The notes under the pieces: model-generated
Databases searched by the model: none
What the model saw: the letters and a program-made list of their open reading frames with translations, nothing else
Told to the model about the DNA's origin: nothing
Part shown: piece after piece, positions 24,943-37,596 of the stretch
Numbering within the stretch: position 1 is the stretch's first letter
Layout: every line of letters starts with the position of its first letter
Translations under genes and position numbers: made by a program
From: Pezizomycotina sp. ARF18
Taxonomy: Eukaryota; Ascomycota
NCBI GenBank assembly: GCA_002224055.1
Contig: AZLU01000018.1
Location: 29,147 to 93,146 of the forward strand
Direction: 5' to 3'
DNA: 64,000 nt

Positions 24943-27900
24943 CTATTCCATGTCTTGAGCGCCTCTGCGCACTTTTCGCTTTATTCCGCCAACGAACCCG
25001 CTAAGCTTCGATCTTCCAGCTGCCGACATATGCGCACTGGTGATGAGGGTCATAGAGGTTCCGGCATTGGGTAGTACATGTCCAGATCGTCCTCGTTGCT
25101 GGTTGCACTTCCGTTTCGAGATGTTCGGACTGGAGGCTGGGGTGGTTGGACGGACCTTCCGAAGGCTTGAAGCGTCGGGTGCTGAGATCCAGGTGAAAAC
25201 AACGGAGAACCTGTCACGGATTCCGCGACTTCTTCCCATTTCGTTGATAGGCTACTGCTGGGCCGTTCCGCATTCTCCGCCCGTTCCACGCACGATGTCA
25301 TTCGATCCTTGAGGTACATGCATATCTCATGGAACCTCAAAAGATCGCCATTGAGCTCGATATAGCCTCTTTCCGATTGAACTTCGTGCCACTTAAGCCA
25401 CATGGTGACAAGTCTTGCCATGGCTCGGGGTTGATCAATTAGAAAAGGTAACGAAGGAAAGCCCTCTTTCGCAGCTTGTGGAAGCCTGGCTAGGATGGTG
25501 ATCGGCGTCGCGTATGAGGGAGGAACGTTGTTATTCGTAAACTGGCTGGAATGCACTGTGCTGACGGCGTTGATAAATTCCTTAAACTCTGCCGTATGAT
25601 CCTATCGTGAGTATGCAAAATTAGCTTCAGTGGTTCCATAATACGATATGAATCTCTCGATAATCCACCATACCAGTAAGAATTCGTTCATTGGTTCCAT
25701 CCACGGTTCCTTGACGCCAAACGTAGTCATATTTGCCAAACCTTGTAGACTTTTGGCGATGAGCGTGAACGTCCTTTGAGCTTGAGGCGTCGGATGATCT
25801 ATGATATCATTGAAAGGCGAATGGTTAGTACAGCACCACACGAAAACGTAAACCGCTTACGAACAATATGCACAAACCTTTAACAAGTCCAAAAAGTTTC
25901 GGGTTAGGACCGCAGCGCAGAAAAACCGGAGGAACAAAAATCCCGACACGCTTGAGTAACTAACAGCCCTGAGGAAGTCGCCGTACCGATCTTCAACGCA
26001 ACACCGAATATGGTACAACACTTTGCGAATTTCCAATGGACACTTTGCCGCGGATGTGTATATCGAGTTCCAAAGCCCTCTTGTGAGGCCAAGCATAATT
26101 TCCATTGTTGGCGCATATCGTCACCACTCTTCAGCTTCATCGGATCAACCTCACAATAGATGTCTTCTTCGGCAATCCTCTTGACGTGACCGCCGAGGGT
26201 CTCCTCCATATACTCCTGTCCAAACCGTTTCATATGGGCTTCCAGTGCCTTAGTCAGAAGGGAGTTCCCCGGAACAAGATATTGGCTTCAGTAAGTGCCG
26301 CCTTGTTTAGATCGCGCCGAGCATTGTCACTGTCCGCCGCTATGTGATGTTCTTGCGAGTCATTGGAATCTACCCGTTCCTTAAACCTATTTTTGATAAT
26401 CGAAGACTCCTTGTGGATTCCGTCATTTCGGCCTCCGCAAGCGCCATGAGCCACTCTGTGGCTTTCCCAGACACTTGAAATATTTTGAGAAGGGTGTGGG
26501 CAAGGCGACGAAGATCAGTAGAAACTACTTGGCCAATTTCAACGGTCAAGCAGTTCGGGAAGTTTTGCAAACCTGAAAAAATCAGTAATAGTTAGCATTA
26601 GGAAATGTCCCAAGAAGACTCAAAGCTGTTCGTAAAGCAAGCTGCGACTTACATCCATCAAGGGGCGATATTCCTCGGTCATAAGGACTACAAGCTCCTC
26701 CTTCCTAAGCTTAAGCATGATTTCGCCCACTCGCTCGTCCGGGTTTCGATTCGGGTTCACTAATGACCACCACGTTTCGGTCTCCGTATCAAATTTCAGG
26801 TCTTTCATTTGGATTTCCACCTTGCCGATAACCTCACCAGCCCATCCCGTTTGCCCAGCAAGCACGCCATTTCCGTTACCAGGAGGATGCTTATCCTTTT
26901 TCTTGGTAGAGCGTTGTTTTACCACGATCTCAACGGTATCCAACTGAGCTGGAAGCTCGTGAAACTCGAACTGTTCCATCCATAAAGGGTTTAACACCTT
27001 CTGCCGTGTCTGAGTCCTGGCACGCACCTCACCATCAACGAATATCTCAACGAATAGCTCTTGGTCTTTCTTTCGTGAGAGTGATGATGATGGTGGTGGT
27101 GATGCCCATCTGAACCCGATCCGCCGCCTGGAGGTGCTAATTTCGCTTCCACTATCCTAACAGTAAAGGATCTGGGCACCCGAAATGTATCGCATAGATT
27201 ACTACTTATGTAGTCAGCCCTATCCTCAGGCATGCTTCTTGGCGACGTAGCCTGCGACGCCGTACCAGCGGGGCCGTATAATTCCGGAACTGTGTAAGCC
27301 CGTAACAGAACGAACCACACCTCATAAAGTATCCTGCTATCGACGGCGAGATAGATCGGATTTTGAGGGTAAAGGGTGGAGAAGCTCGACGCCGGAGTAT
27401 ATTGAGGATATATGGCAATACAATGTTCCATTCCAAGAACTGAAGGGTCCAGCTGCTGTATCGCGCACCGTGAGAGGGACGAAAGCTGAATGATCGAAAG
27501 GAGAGCGACGTCCTGCTCATTGTACAGCTTGAACTCCCCGTTCTCTTGGAGAATACATGATATTTTCTCCAACCACCGCCGGCGACTTCCGGAGGACTTG
27601 CTACCGGACTGTCCGTCCTTGGAAGAAAGGGAATTGCCGCCTGAACTCCCGGACTGTCCCATCCGATCCCACATTAGCATTTTGCCGACTTTGATAATCG
27701 CCGCATCTTTTATCGAGGATGCGTCGGAATTGCGCCTGCGATCCGACTTCCTTTCTACGAGTCTTAAGGCCTGAGATTTGACCGCTTTGTTGTTCATGCC
27801 GGCGGGCCGAATCGGCTGCCACAAAGAAGTGCAGCTAACCAACAATCGTAGTGATGCTTTGTTAAAGGCCGTAATTTGACATCTTGCTTAGAAGAGTACG

Positions 27901-29054
27901 TGGATACCTCGATCAAACCTTCGAATTCATCGCCAGAACTGCCAGGGGTCCGGATTTGGCAGCCTCGGAGATCTCCGATTATAGATTGTTGCGTGTTGTC
28001 GTCCCTGACCAGAACAAGGTGGCCAGTGTCCTCGTTGATAGCACAGAAGCCTTTGGTCCACACCAAGCTGTCGCCCACCCGGAACTCCAGCACGCTTTCC
28101 ATTCTGCCTCTGAGCTCCTTCATCAAACTTAAAACCTTACCGGCATCGCTATGGCCGTTTGGCGTAGAAGACGATGACGAACCTTCCCTTGCAGCTACCT
28201 GGAGTGTCGAATTGGATGCTGGTTGACGAAGCATCTTCTGCCTGGAAGAGAGTTTCGAAGATTTCGAGGAGGACTGAGATTTGGACGGCGTATGGTTAGA
28301 AGACCCGAGGAGGAAGGCAGAACTGGTGAGTGCGGTAATGGCGGAGGCGATGATGAGTTGGTGTTGGTGACGAAAGGGATGCTATGGTCGGGATTGAGGA
28401 GGAGGATTGCAGGTACAGCCGATGTCGAGGGCGAGGCGGTTTCGAGAATTGGTGGTCAAAGGTATATTCTTCCTGAGAATGAGAGCTGCTCGATTGCGAT
28501 GGCGGTGGTATAGGCGATTCGTACGGCGAGTCGGCTGGTGAATGTCTCCTCTCCTTCCTGCCTCGGCCAAAGTCTGCGTAGACGTCCCCGTACTGCTGAC
28601 GAAGCGGGGGTGAGATTGGAGGTTGCCTAGTCGGCGCCGGAATAGGCGGCGGCATGCGTTGATCTGGCTGGAAAGAACGCACCGGTAGTCCTCTCGTGGG
28701 TGTCGTCGGGGATGGATTCGCGAGAAGGGAGTCGTTATCATCGTCGTATTCGTCTTCGCTATCAGGAGGCACGGACCGGATGGAGAGATCTTGGAATCTG
28801 GACATGTTGTTGGTTTCGTTCATCGACATCGTCGCCGACTGGCTCCTCCGTATGGTATGGTGCCGAGATGGTCCTTGGTTGGAACGATCAGGAGAACTCG
28901 AACTAGAATTCGGCCGCCCTTGGTAGAAACTCCGCCCATTGAAGACTAGGTTACTGCTGCTACCCGTAGTTCCGAAAGGTCCGGCCACCCACACATTCCC
29001 GCTCGAGCCATTTCTACCGTTCATGATTCTTCTGTCGTGATTTTCGAACACCAT
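24943..29054 (-). CDS. BUD2: BUD2/CLA2-type Ras-family GTPase-activating protein
   Basis: A RasGAP that in yeast acts on the Rsr1/Bud1 small GTPase at the cell cortex to set polarity and bud sites; in filamentous fungi it guides polar growth and septation. From the N-terminus (ATG at 29054): a Ser/Pro-rich disordered region, a PH-like domain (about 28190-27800), a second PH-like part (about 27690-27280), a C2-like domain (about 27190-26720) and the RasGAP domain (about 26570-25600). The arginine-finger segment ILFRG has its Arg codon at 26269-26271. The FLR fingerprint FLFLRFFC is followed by AAVL. The C-terminal tail ends in SGFVGGIKRKVRRGAQD. Three introns with good sites fit this model. 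Frame switches occur at seven or more points, several at G/C runs. Length, about 1,250 residues, is normal for the family. A histidine run interrupts the C2 region. Confidence 0.9.
25602..25673 (-). other. BUD2: BUD2 intron
   Basis: On the minus strand: donor GTATGG, acceptor GATAG, 72 bp. It joins PWMEPMNEFLL to DHTAEFKEFINAVS in frame, a continuous RasGAP sequence. Confidence 0.85.
25799..25877 (-). other. BUD2: BUD2 intron
   Basis: On the minus strand: donor GTTTGT, branch TACTAAC (complement at 25823-25830), acceptor CATAG, 79 bp. It joins the NPKLFGLVK segment to DHPTPQAQRTFTLIAKSLQG, the core of the RasGAP domain. Confidence 0.85.
26573..26652 (-). other. BUD2: BUD2 intron
   Basis: On the minus strand: donor GTAAGT, branch-like GCTAAC, acceptor TTCAG, 80 bp. 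It separates EEYRPLMD from LQNFPNCLTVEIGQ. The phase is off by one as sequenced, in keeping with a nearby one-base indel. Confidence 0.75.
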
Positions 29055-30300
29055 AACGGGACGTTAGAGGTGGGTCTGTAAATAGGAAATATCGAATATC
29101 AGTAAACGATCTACCACCCAGTCGAGTGCGAATAGCTGCACTCCCCCCACTGGGCGGTGGTGTCCGTTTGCTGGAGGGTTGAGGATGCGTGATGGTGGTG
29201 AGAATCCGTCGAGGGGAAGATGCTGATGATGGAGGAGGTAAGTGATTCGGGGAGGAGGAGAGGGAAAGAGAAAAAGAAAAAATAAAAACACAATATTTTT
29301 CCCAAGAATAAAAGGGCGGGCAGAAAAAAAATTTTTAAAATAAAATAAGAGGCAGCTTTCGGCGTAAAATAACAGGAAAATTTTTTTAGAGGAACCCTTC
29401 TAACCACAAGAATTACGCACCAAAGAAAAATCAACGAGTGACGATTAAAAAAGAAAAGAGAAGGAAGAGGTACAGATAGATATCGATGAATAGTAAATGC
29501 TAAGTAAGTAGTAGTCCAGTAACGAATTTTTCGATATCTTTTGTTGTAGGAAAGCTTTTGGATCTTCCTGTCCTGCGAGTTTTTTTTTTTTTTTTTTAAC
29601 TTTCCTTTCTTTCTTTTCTTGTTATCCTTTCAGGCGGAAGCGTTTTTGGCCTATCTTCCTTCCTTTCTAATATTTCCTGTACCAGCGTTTCTCTAACACC
29701 AGCCTCACCGCCTCCTCTAATCTCTCTCTATCGCTTTCTTCCACCACTTCTACCCAGACCGATACCTGCCTGCCTTCCTTCCTTCCTTCCTTCTTCTTTT
29801 TTTCGATTCGGCCTGCGGTTCAAAAAAGGAGAAATACAGTTTTCGCGTACAAGTATCGAAAGGATAGGATCGGAAAGACCGATGGGGGCGGTGAACAACT
29901 TCTTTAAGGGAGTGGTGGTTGGTAGACCGTCTTTTTCGAATAACGGCTGCAGTTTCGAGAAGCGGACCTTTGACCGGGGCGCTGCTCTGTATTTTTCTTC
30001 TTGAATTCAGTCAAGTTCCACAATCGAATTCCTATGGCAAAGTGAGTCGATGGTCCAAGGTATATGCGGGAACCCAGGCATTTGTATGTTGTTCCTGTAT
30101 GTTGTTCCTGCTGTCTTATAAAAGGAAACCTTCCAGTTGGGAGACCTGAGACGGCGAAAGGCGGCTTTATTTTTTATTTTATTTTTTTGTGAGAGCTGAT
30201 GAAAGACAGTCGAACAGGTCAGTGAAAAAGATCCGCACGGGTGGTACTGCTTCCCTTCAATCCTCTCCTTTGTCTTCTTTCTCTTCCTCTGTTGCAGAAC
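29055..30300 (-). promoter_or_regulatory. GA-rich leader/promoter region of BUD2
   Basis: Upstream of the BUD2 start. It holds a run of 17 T at 29579-29596 and a CCTT-repeat stretch near 29775-29795 on the + strand, so the BUD2 sense strand is GA-rich. This is a probable 5' leader and promoter; no specific site can be named. Confidence 0.3.
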
Positions 30301-33300
30301 GTAATACTCGCGTACCGGCTGTTGATGTTGAGCGATATATATATATTAACTGATCAATTGTATACCAATAGGCGATGATGACTGATATACCAGGCGTAGA
30401 AGTAATGGAGAGGTATTATTTCACATTTATTTTCGTTCGAGGCTACAATTATTCTTTCTTTCAAACGTATTTCAGGACTTTAAAAAAAATATATTGCTAA
30501 TGGAGTGTGCGCAACGAAAAACATTTATGATCCTGAAAGACTTTCACGAAAAGAATGAAATAAATAAATAAGAACCTACGAGAGAAATAAAAATAAGATA
30601 ATAATAAGAATAAGAATCAAAAAATAAATATTAAAATAAAAATAAAAATATAAAATAAATAAATAAAAGTATAAATATAAAATGTTAAAAATAAATAATA
30701 AGTAAGTAAATAATAAAAAAGCCGAAAAAAAAGAAAAGAAAAAAGAAAAGAGAAATTGGGAATGAGGCCAAGCAAAAGCAAATTAACAAGAAAAAGAAAA
30801 AAAAAAAGGAAAGAAGGGTAAAAAAGAAAAAAAAAAATAATTAATTATACGCTTGAATTTTTCCCTTCAAGTTGTAAAAGAAAAGAAGAAACGAGCATTT
30901 ACAGGCATGCATGTAGGTACATACGTACTGGGATGCTGCAATGAGCAGTTTTATTACAGATTGGCGTTTACTATCGCTTTGTCAGGTGAGGACTGAAAAG
31001 CAAAAAAAAAAAAAAAAAACCGACATTCAAGCCTCGCTGCATGTTCCAACTGGGTCAGATCGAGACGTTTTGAGGACTCACCAGTACTCGTGTTAAATAC
31101 CATATACTTGCATGTTGGGTGGTATCTCACCTAATGTCTCTAATGTTTGTTTTTCTTTCTATATCTAGCAACAAGACGCCGCCGCTGCAGACTTGCATTA
31201 GCCTTCGGAGCCACTTGAAAAATAAGAATATCACGAGATTAGGTGTGGGTATAACAAGAAGGTTTTTTTTTTTAAGGTTTTTTTTTTTTTTTTTTTTCAG
31301 GGAAACAATAATGCAGCGTCCTTCTTTTACCCAAGATGATCCAGACCGGAACGTGTTCCTTGAAAGAAGCTTCTAGTCGACACAGCAGCATCCTTTGCGG
31401 CGAGGTTGCACCTATTATTATTATTATTAAATTCCAGGAATTTATGAAGATTTATATTTCATTTTTACTTGCGAAACGAAACGACGAGAGCAGTAAGAGT
31501 TGTTTTCTGGCCAACGACTTCTTCAAATCGTGCAAGATATCTGGTAGAGTATCGAAAACCCCACGGCACTTAGAAACTCCAGATATCCTATAGAACAGTT
31601 TATATTAGTTTCTCCCTTTTTGTATTATTTTTTCTGGAAAATATATTCAGTGCCCAGAGCACGGAGCACAGTCGATTCATCAGCAGCGAGCTCAACCGCC
31701 CCTTATTCCGTGTGTAACAGGCACTAATAAGCCACAAAATATATCAAAATAGCAGATCTCAGGATCTTGAATAGGTCCCTTTTTTTAGGGCTCGTTGGAC
31801 TTATTTTGTTCCCGCGTTTATATCGCCCAATTCCTGCAGGAAAACCACTTGAAACAATTGAATATGGAGAGTAAACAACTGACATTCCCGATTTTGACAC
31901 TTATCGCCGAGGCGACCGTGTTTCGGTCCTTGCTATCCGTGCGCTTTTCGCCGCTAGATAGGAGTTTCTAGGTAAATTCTACAGGACAGCGGGTCAGAAA
32001 AAAATAACGCTTCCCGCAAGAGCATTTCATGAGTTCAGGGGCAACAAGATTATGAAGAAAACTTGTGCGATTCTTGTCAGAATAATAGTGAGTTGCTTTT
32101 CTTTTCCCCACAGATAATAAGGATAGTGGTGATGAAATCCTGCAGCCTCCTGTATAACGATTAAGTAATTGTCTCAGTCGCCATTCAACAATATCATGAG
32201 CAAAGATTGTGTATTGCTGGTTAATTTTTTTTATATTCTTAACCTCGGTTCGGGTTGACAGAATCTTGAAGGATCGTTCTGAAGACATCTACTAAGCGAG
32301 GCTATCACCATTTGGGAGAAGTAACCCAGTGTATCCTACATCTCATTCGGAGAACAGAGCTTGAGATAATTCTAAGCAGACGCTTTTCACGCTTCCTACC
32401 CTTCTTCAATAGAAAAAACAATCAAAAAAAAAAAAAAAAAAATGATTTATATTCAAGTAATGGATCTAATAAGTATTCAGGGGCAGCCAAAACGTTCGAC
32501 CTGCAGAAAAAACAAGGGTCCAACAAAAATGTCTTTGTTTAGATCTCTGGTCTGGATAATCTCGAGTGGCATACTTCCGCGCCGCCCCACCTGATACGTT
32601 CCGTGATGGCGGAATCCTAACAGAAACAGGTGAAGTTTCCTAATGGGCTACTTTACGTACTACGAACCCATTCGAAGTCATAAAACAGGGAAGCACAAGT
32701 CGGTAAGCTCCCCTCCACCTCCTCCAGGGATGTTTTCAGCTCCCAAGAGGACATAACTGTTCTGGTCTACGACATCTACAGTTACATCAAATCTCCGATA
32801 AGTCTAGGAGACTTTTATCATAGTTAAGGTAAGAAAAAACTGGTACCGAAGAATAGTGATATATATACGAGATATGCTCGGTATGCAACGAAGTCGTATA
32901 CGAAATGCGCCCTGAGCGAGGCTCAGCGGCAGGCTTCGTTGCGAATTATATTTGCTGGAACTAAACCACACAAGAACGAAGCGTGAAGCCGGCTATCCCC
33001 TATGCGTCGAGGTCTGTTCGAAATTCTATAGGGTTTCCGAAAAACTCTTGGATATTAGCGGCGTTTCATCCTTTTAAGGGAATCTATGCATGAGGAATTA
33101 TCCTACTGGTATCCTTATCTGCTCTGACCTTTTCTTTCTTTACAGATTTTATTCGCTATATCGTATAGAGAAGGACGTAATGAGACTGATGGCGATTGCG
33201 CAGAGGGAAGGTTCCCCACAGCAGATACTACCCTCTGCATCCTTCCATGTTCCGGGTCCTGCTAGAGGGGCCGTAAGCTCCATCGGGACAATCTATACGA

Positions 33301-36039
33301 CTTGACTCGATTCGAATCTTATCAAACCCACCAAGCTCCACCCGCTACTTATTTATCAGCTCGAGTAGAAATCAAAAAAAACCTTGATTATACGTCTCGG
33401 CAACTTGGTTGTAAGCCCGTGCCGAACTTATCATGCCGTACTCGCCGCTGATAAGCAGGATGGGCTCGAAATCTTTATTTGGAAGTGGAGATCACTGGGA
33501 GATTTTATTTTCTAAAATGAAATAATAATAAGTGATTAATGACTTAGGATAGAAACAATTAGCTTTTCATTTTCATGAGCGACGGTTTTAATAATCCGCA
33601 GCTTTGGAAAACAATTGGACGTCGGTTGAAACACGTCGGTGGCAATATATATTAACGAGCTCCCCCGTCCGATTTTAAACAATCTCGGTTCGAGAAACGT
33701 AATTTTGGCCATCTATTTCGACCAAACAATCGCTTTTGCCTCTATAGTCTCGCAAGACTGTCGCCATTTTGTTTCTGGTTCAAATAATTTAGAGATTTAG
33801 AGACCTTCTCGGTAATTCGAAGTCCTTCTAGCTTCTTATTTCTTTCGTTTTGTCTTCTTGCTTTTACTAAAATTGGCACACTTATTTTTTTGATTAGTTA
33901 GGATCTATTTTCTAGCCCTATGACGTTTTGCGGGCTGCTTCTCGGGTGTTGGCCGCCAGCCCAGGGTTCGCAAATTTAACAATTCAGAAATTTCTTCAGA
34001 CAAAAACACTTCTGTCGCGTTATTCGTTGCAATTCGCTTAATAGTCACAAAGTGCTCCTGCGACTGCTACAGTTACGATTTATTCTTCTGAGTAGTTTTT
34101 GGATGAATTGCTATATTCATTTTCAACCAGTTGTCTTTTTCTCTAGCGATCTTCAAAAGTATAGGCTTCCCACTTTCTATAGTCCTTTTTCAAAGAATTT
34201 AGTGTTTTTCTGAGGACTTTCCATGCGAGCTTCTCGCTTTTCCGAGTTCTGGAAAGATCGCCTTGTCGTATTCCCTTTTCTGGAGGAATACGCCGTAGGG
34301 CTGACTAGCAGACTTTGAGGCAGTAGTCTCAATTTCAAACTCTCGCAAAACAAAGGATCGAAAGAGCCTTGTCTTTCGCTTGGTCGCGTAAGTGAACTGT
34401 CGGATTTGAAGAGGATTATTGACTTATTTAATTATACTACTCTTTATATTAATACTAATCATACGGTTTTATTTATCGGCTCTGATGATGGGATTGTTGT
34501 TGTACCCAAAAACCGGCGGAAGTTTTGGCCTTATAAATTCGGCTGCGTTAAACTTCAAACTGGGATCGGATTAGAAATATCGGGCTTCAACATGTTGAAA
34601 AACAAAAAAAAGGCACTAGCAATAGAACTTGAGCACTATTGAGAGAATATTACTATTTATAAAAGTGAGCTTGTGAAACGACCTACCTTCGCGGCTATAG
34701 AATGGCTACAACTTCATTTCCACCGGGTTAGCAGTATATCGATGACTACTAATGAAAAGGGCTGATATTAAATGCTAGGATACACAAAAATCACCCTTGA
34801 CAATTGGAAATTGAATGAACGCCAGTGGACTCTGTCTCGCTTCGGATCCAAGTCATGCCTTACCATAAAAGAGCCTCCACAAAACTGTCTCGCATTTCCC
34901 CTTCCTCCCCGCCACCCAAACGTCGAATCATCTCGGGCTAATTATTATACGTCGGACAGTTATATATCCCCGAATGTATATTTATTATCCTTTGACCTAT
35001 ACCTGCCGTACTCAAAATCGTGATAATTAGTTCATGGATTCGAGACATTTGTCGGATGGCGCTGGAAAATTATATCTCCGTAAAACGCACACTATGCAGG
35101 TCTTAAACAGTGGGGGGGGAGGGGGCGAACCTGTCAAAGTTTCTTCAGGGAAAGAGGGCTCTTGAAAAGGCGTTGGCAGTTATAGATCGTTAACATTGCA
35201 ATACTAATTCTCCTCGAATATCCTCCGAAGGACAAATAAGGCCAATCAATTGATTACACGATTAACTCCTGTAGAAATGCGCGGCCAAACTTCAGGAAGA
35301 AAAATAGGTAAGCCATTAGATAAAAGTTGATCAATAACTACAAAAAACATCTAACCTTCAGACTCTTGTTGATCTGATATCAAAGCGGGAAATGAGCAGC
35401 AGTACAGTAGAAATTAAATGCCTGGCATTGCCGTTTCGTCTGTACGAAATATCGATCGCAAGTCGTAAACCAGCTGCCGAACGACCGACCGCACAGGCAC
35501 GTGTAACCTGTTCCGGTTTTTCCTCTCCATGCCTTGGATCGTTTATACACTTAACCATTTTTTGTTCTCTCCCCACTGCGGAGTCTGGACCAAAAATAGG
35601 TTGTCCACAAAAAAGTAATCTCTCCACATTTTTCCTATAAACCGTTGAGTAATTTTATAATAACAGGTTCAAGTATTGAAGAAAGGGACCGCTCAATGGA
35701 GTTTAGGTGGCTGAGCGTTTCCCAACCCCATCTCTCCTTCAAGAGGGTCGTTGACGCCTTATCCCCTAAGGAGAATTATTTTTCAAACAAATCGCGATTG
35801 GGTAAAGACGCGGGGAATTGAGAAGAAGTCTCGACTTGATTTCGTGATGCGGAGTACATACCAAGGGCCCTTTTTCATGCAGCATTTGTGGACTTATCAC
35901 AGTTTTCTAACGAATTTTTGACGTGCAGGAGGGAAAAGAACTGGCGCAAAATCCATCCGTCCACTGAAGCGCCACTTTGTTTACTTTTTTCTATATACTT
36001 GTTATTGTTTATTTTCTTCACGATATATTAGCGTTATTT

Positions 36040-36042
<3 letters not shown>

Positions 36043-36069
<27 letters not shown>
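36043..36069. repeat. Run of 27 T
   Basis: Uninterrupted thymine homopolymer in the desert. Confidence 0.9.
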
Positions 36070-36074
<5 letters not shown>

Positions 36075-36982
36075 TTCGCTTTCATCCAGATCCGAATCCG
36101 GCGGCGAGCGACAAGACCCACGTTGATAGGCACTTTTAAAATAAAGTAATAAATAAAATAAAACAGGCTGTATCAGGAAGCGAGGACAAGCAATGAAATG
36201 AAAAGAAGGAAAGAAAGAATTCAGTCCCAATCTTCCTATAATTTTCTCTTATTATTTTCCCCATCTTCTCCAAATATCCGCTTCTCCACTCCGAAAAAAA
36301 GCGCCTCTTCGTATCTTCTGCTAGATGAAATTTTTAATATAAGGTCGGTTCGAGTGAGAGGTTGCTAAACAATGTTAAGAGCCCAGAGCATTCCGGATGT
36401 GGAGACGTAAGCAAAGAGGGTAAAAGCGATTGCCTACAATAAGCAAGTCGATTCCTGGCTGCATTAGAACCTAATATATCAATATATATATATATATTTT
36501 TCCCTGCTAGATTAATGGTTACCCTAAACTAACCCCACAGTTCACCCGCGATCAGAAGCAGTAATCATTCTTTATTAGGTATCTTCCCCACAATAATAAC
36601 AGTTCTGATATATCCACAGGCAGACTTTTTTAAAATAAGCTTCTATATTTCAGATTTAATAATGGTCAGTCAGCTTCGTTAGGTATTTTATATCGACTAA
36701 TATAATTGATATTCATCGAATTGTCGCGTGTCGTGTTAAGCTCAGAAGACCCCGAAACCGCCTGCGACGTTTAGAGCTTTGAAAAGGCCCTAGGCTATTT
36801 AGACTTTACGAGTTAGACCTATACACAAACCCTGGAGCCAGACATTGAAATTTCTCAATAGCTCCGGGTTTTATCCCTTTCGGTTGAGTATCAGATGAGT
36901 CCTTGCCTATTTTCGAATCCGTCAAGTACTTATTAATCTCGCTCACAAAGCAGAAGCAAATTGCAATGCAAAAAGTCCTTTT

Positions 36983-37016
36983 AAATTTTTTTTTTTTTTA
37001 AAAAAAAAAAAAATTT
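36983..37016. repeat. Perfect 34 bp T14/A14 palindrome
   Basis: AAA, 14 T, 14 A, TTT: a perfect self-complementary palindrome with no loop. Confidence 0.9.
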
Positions 37017-37551
37017 CGAAACTAGACACTAACTGTTTTATTTATTTATAATATCTTCTTAGACTTAATGACGATGTTAGTCAAGGATTGGATTCTGCGG
37101 AGGAAGATTTTCCATTCACTTACGGCGCTTGAGTTTTAATATGAAGTATAATACTTCCTGGAGCTTATGGTTCTGGCCGGAATTTAATAGTTATTGGTAC
37201 GTTCCCCAACAAGAGCTATTCGTTGCGATATGTTATCCAAAACGGGTTGTCTTAGACAATGGTTCCGATGTCAAAGGTGTGTTGATATCGCCAGGGAATT
37301 TTGGTATCACCCCCTCGTATTTCAACCCCCAAGATTGGCGACGAGGAAAACACCTGATCGATCGTTTTTGCCCGACAGGGCGAGAATGCGAATACATTCG
37401 TTTTAAGACAAAATACAAAACGAAATCATGAAAAATGGAACGGATTATGCTACAATCCGATGCAAAAGGAATATTTCCACTTCAGAAATGCCTCTCGGAT
37501 CTAAATTATCCGGATTACGTTTCTTTTATCATATTTTTTTTATTTAAAATG

Positions 37552-37596
37552 TCTTCGCCTTCTTCGCCTTCTTCACCTTCTTCACCTTCTTCATCT
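37552..37596. repeat. 9 bp minisatellite, five copies
   Basis: Five tandem copies of TCTTCGCCT/TCTTCACCT (the last ends in ATCT). In one + frame it would encode Ser-Pro-Ser repeats inside a 69-codon open frame (37435-37644), but nothing else supports that frame as a gene. Confidence 0.85.
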
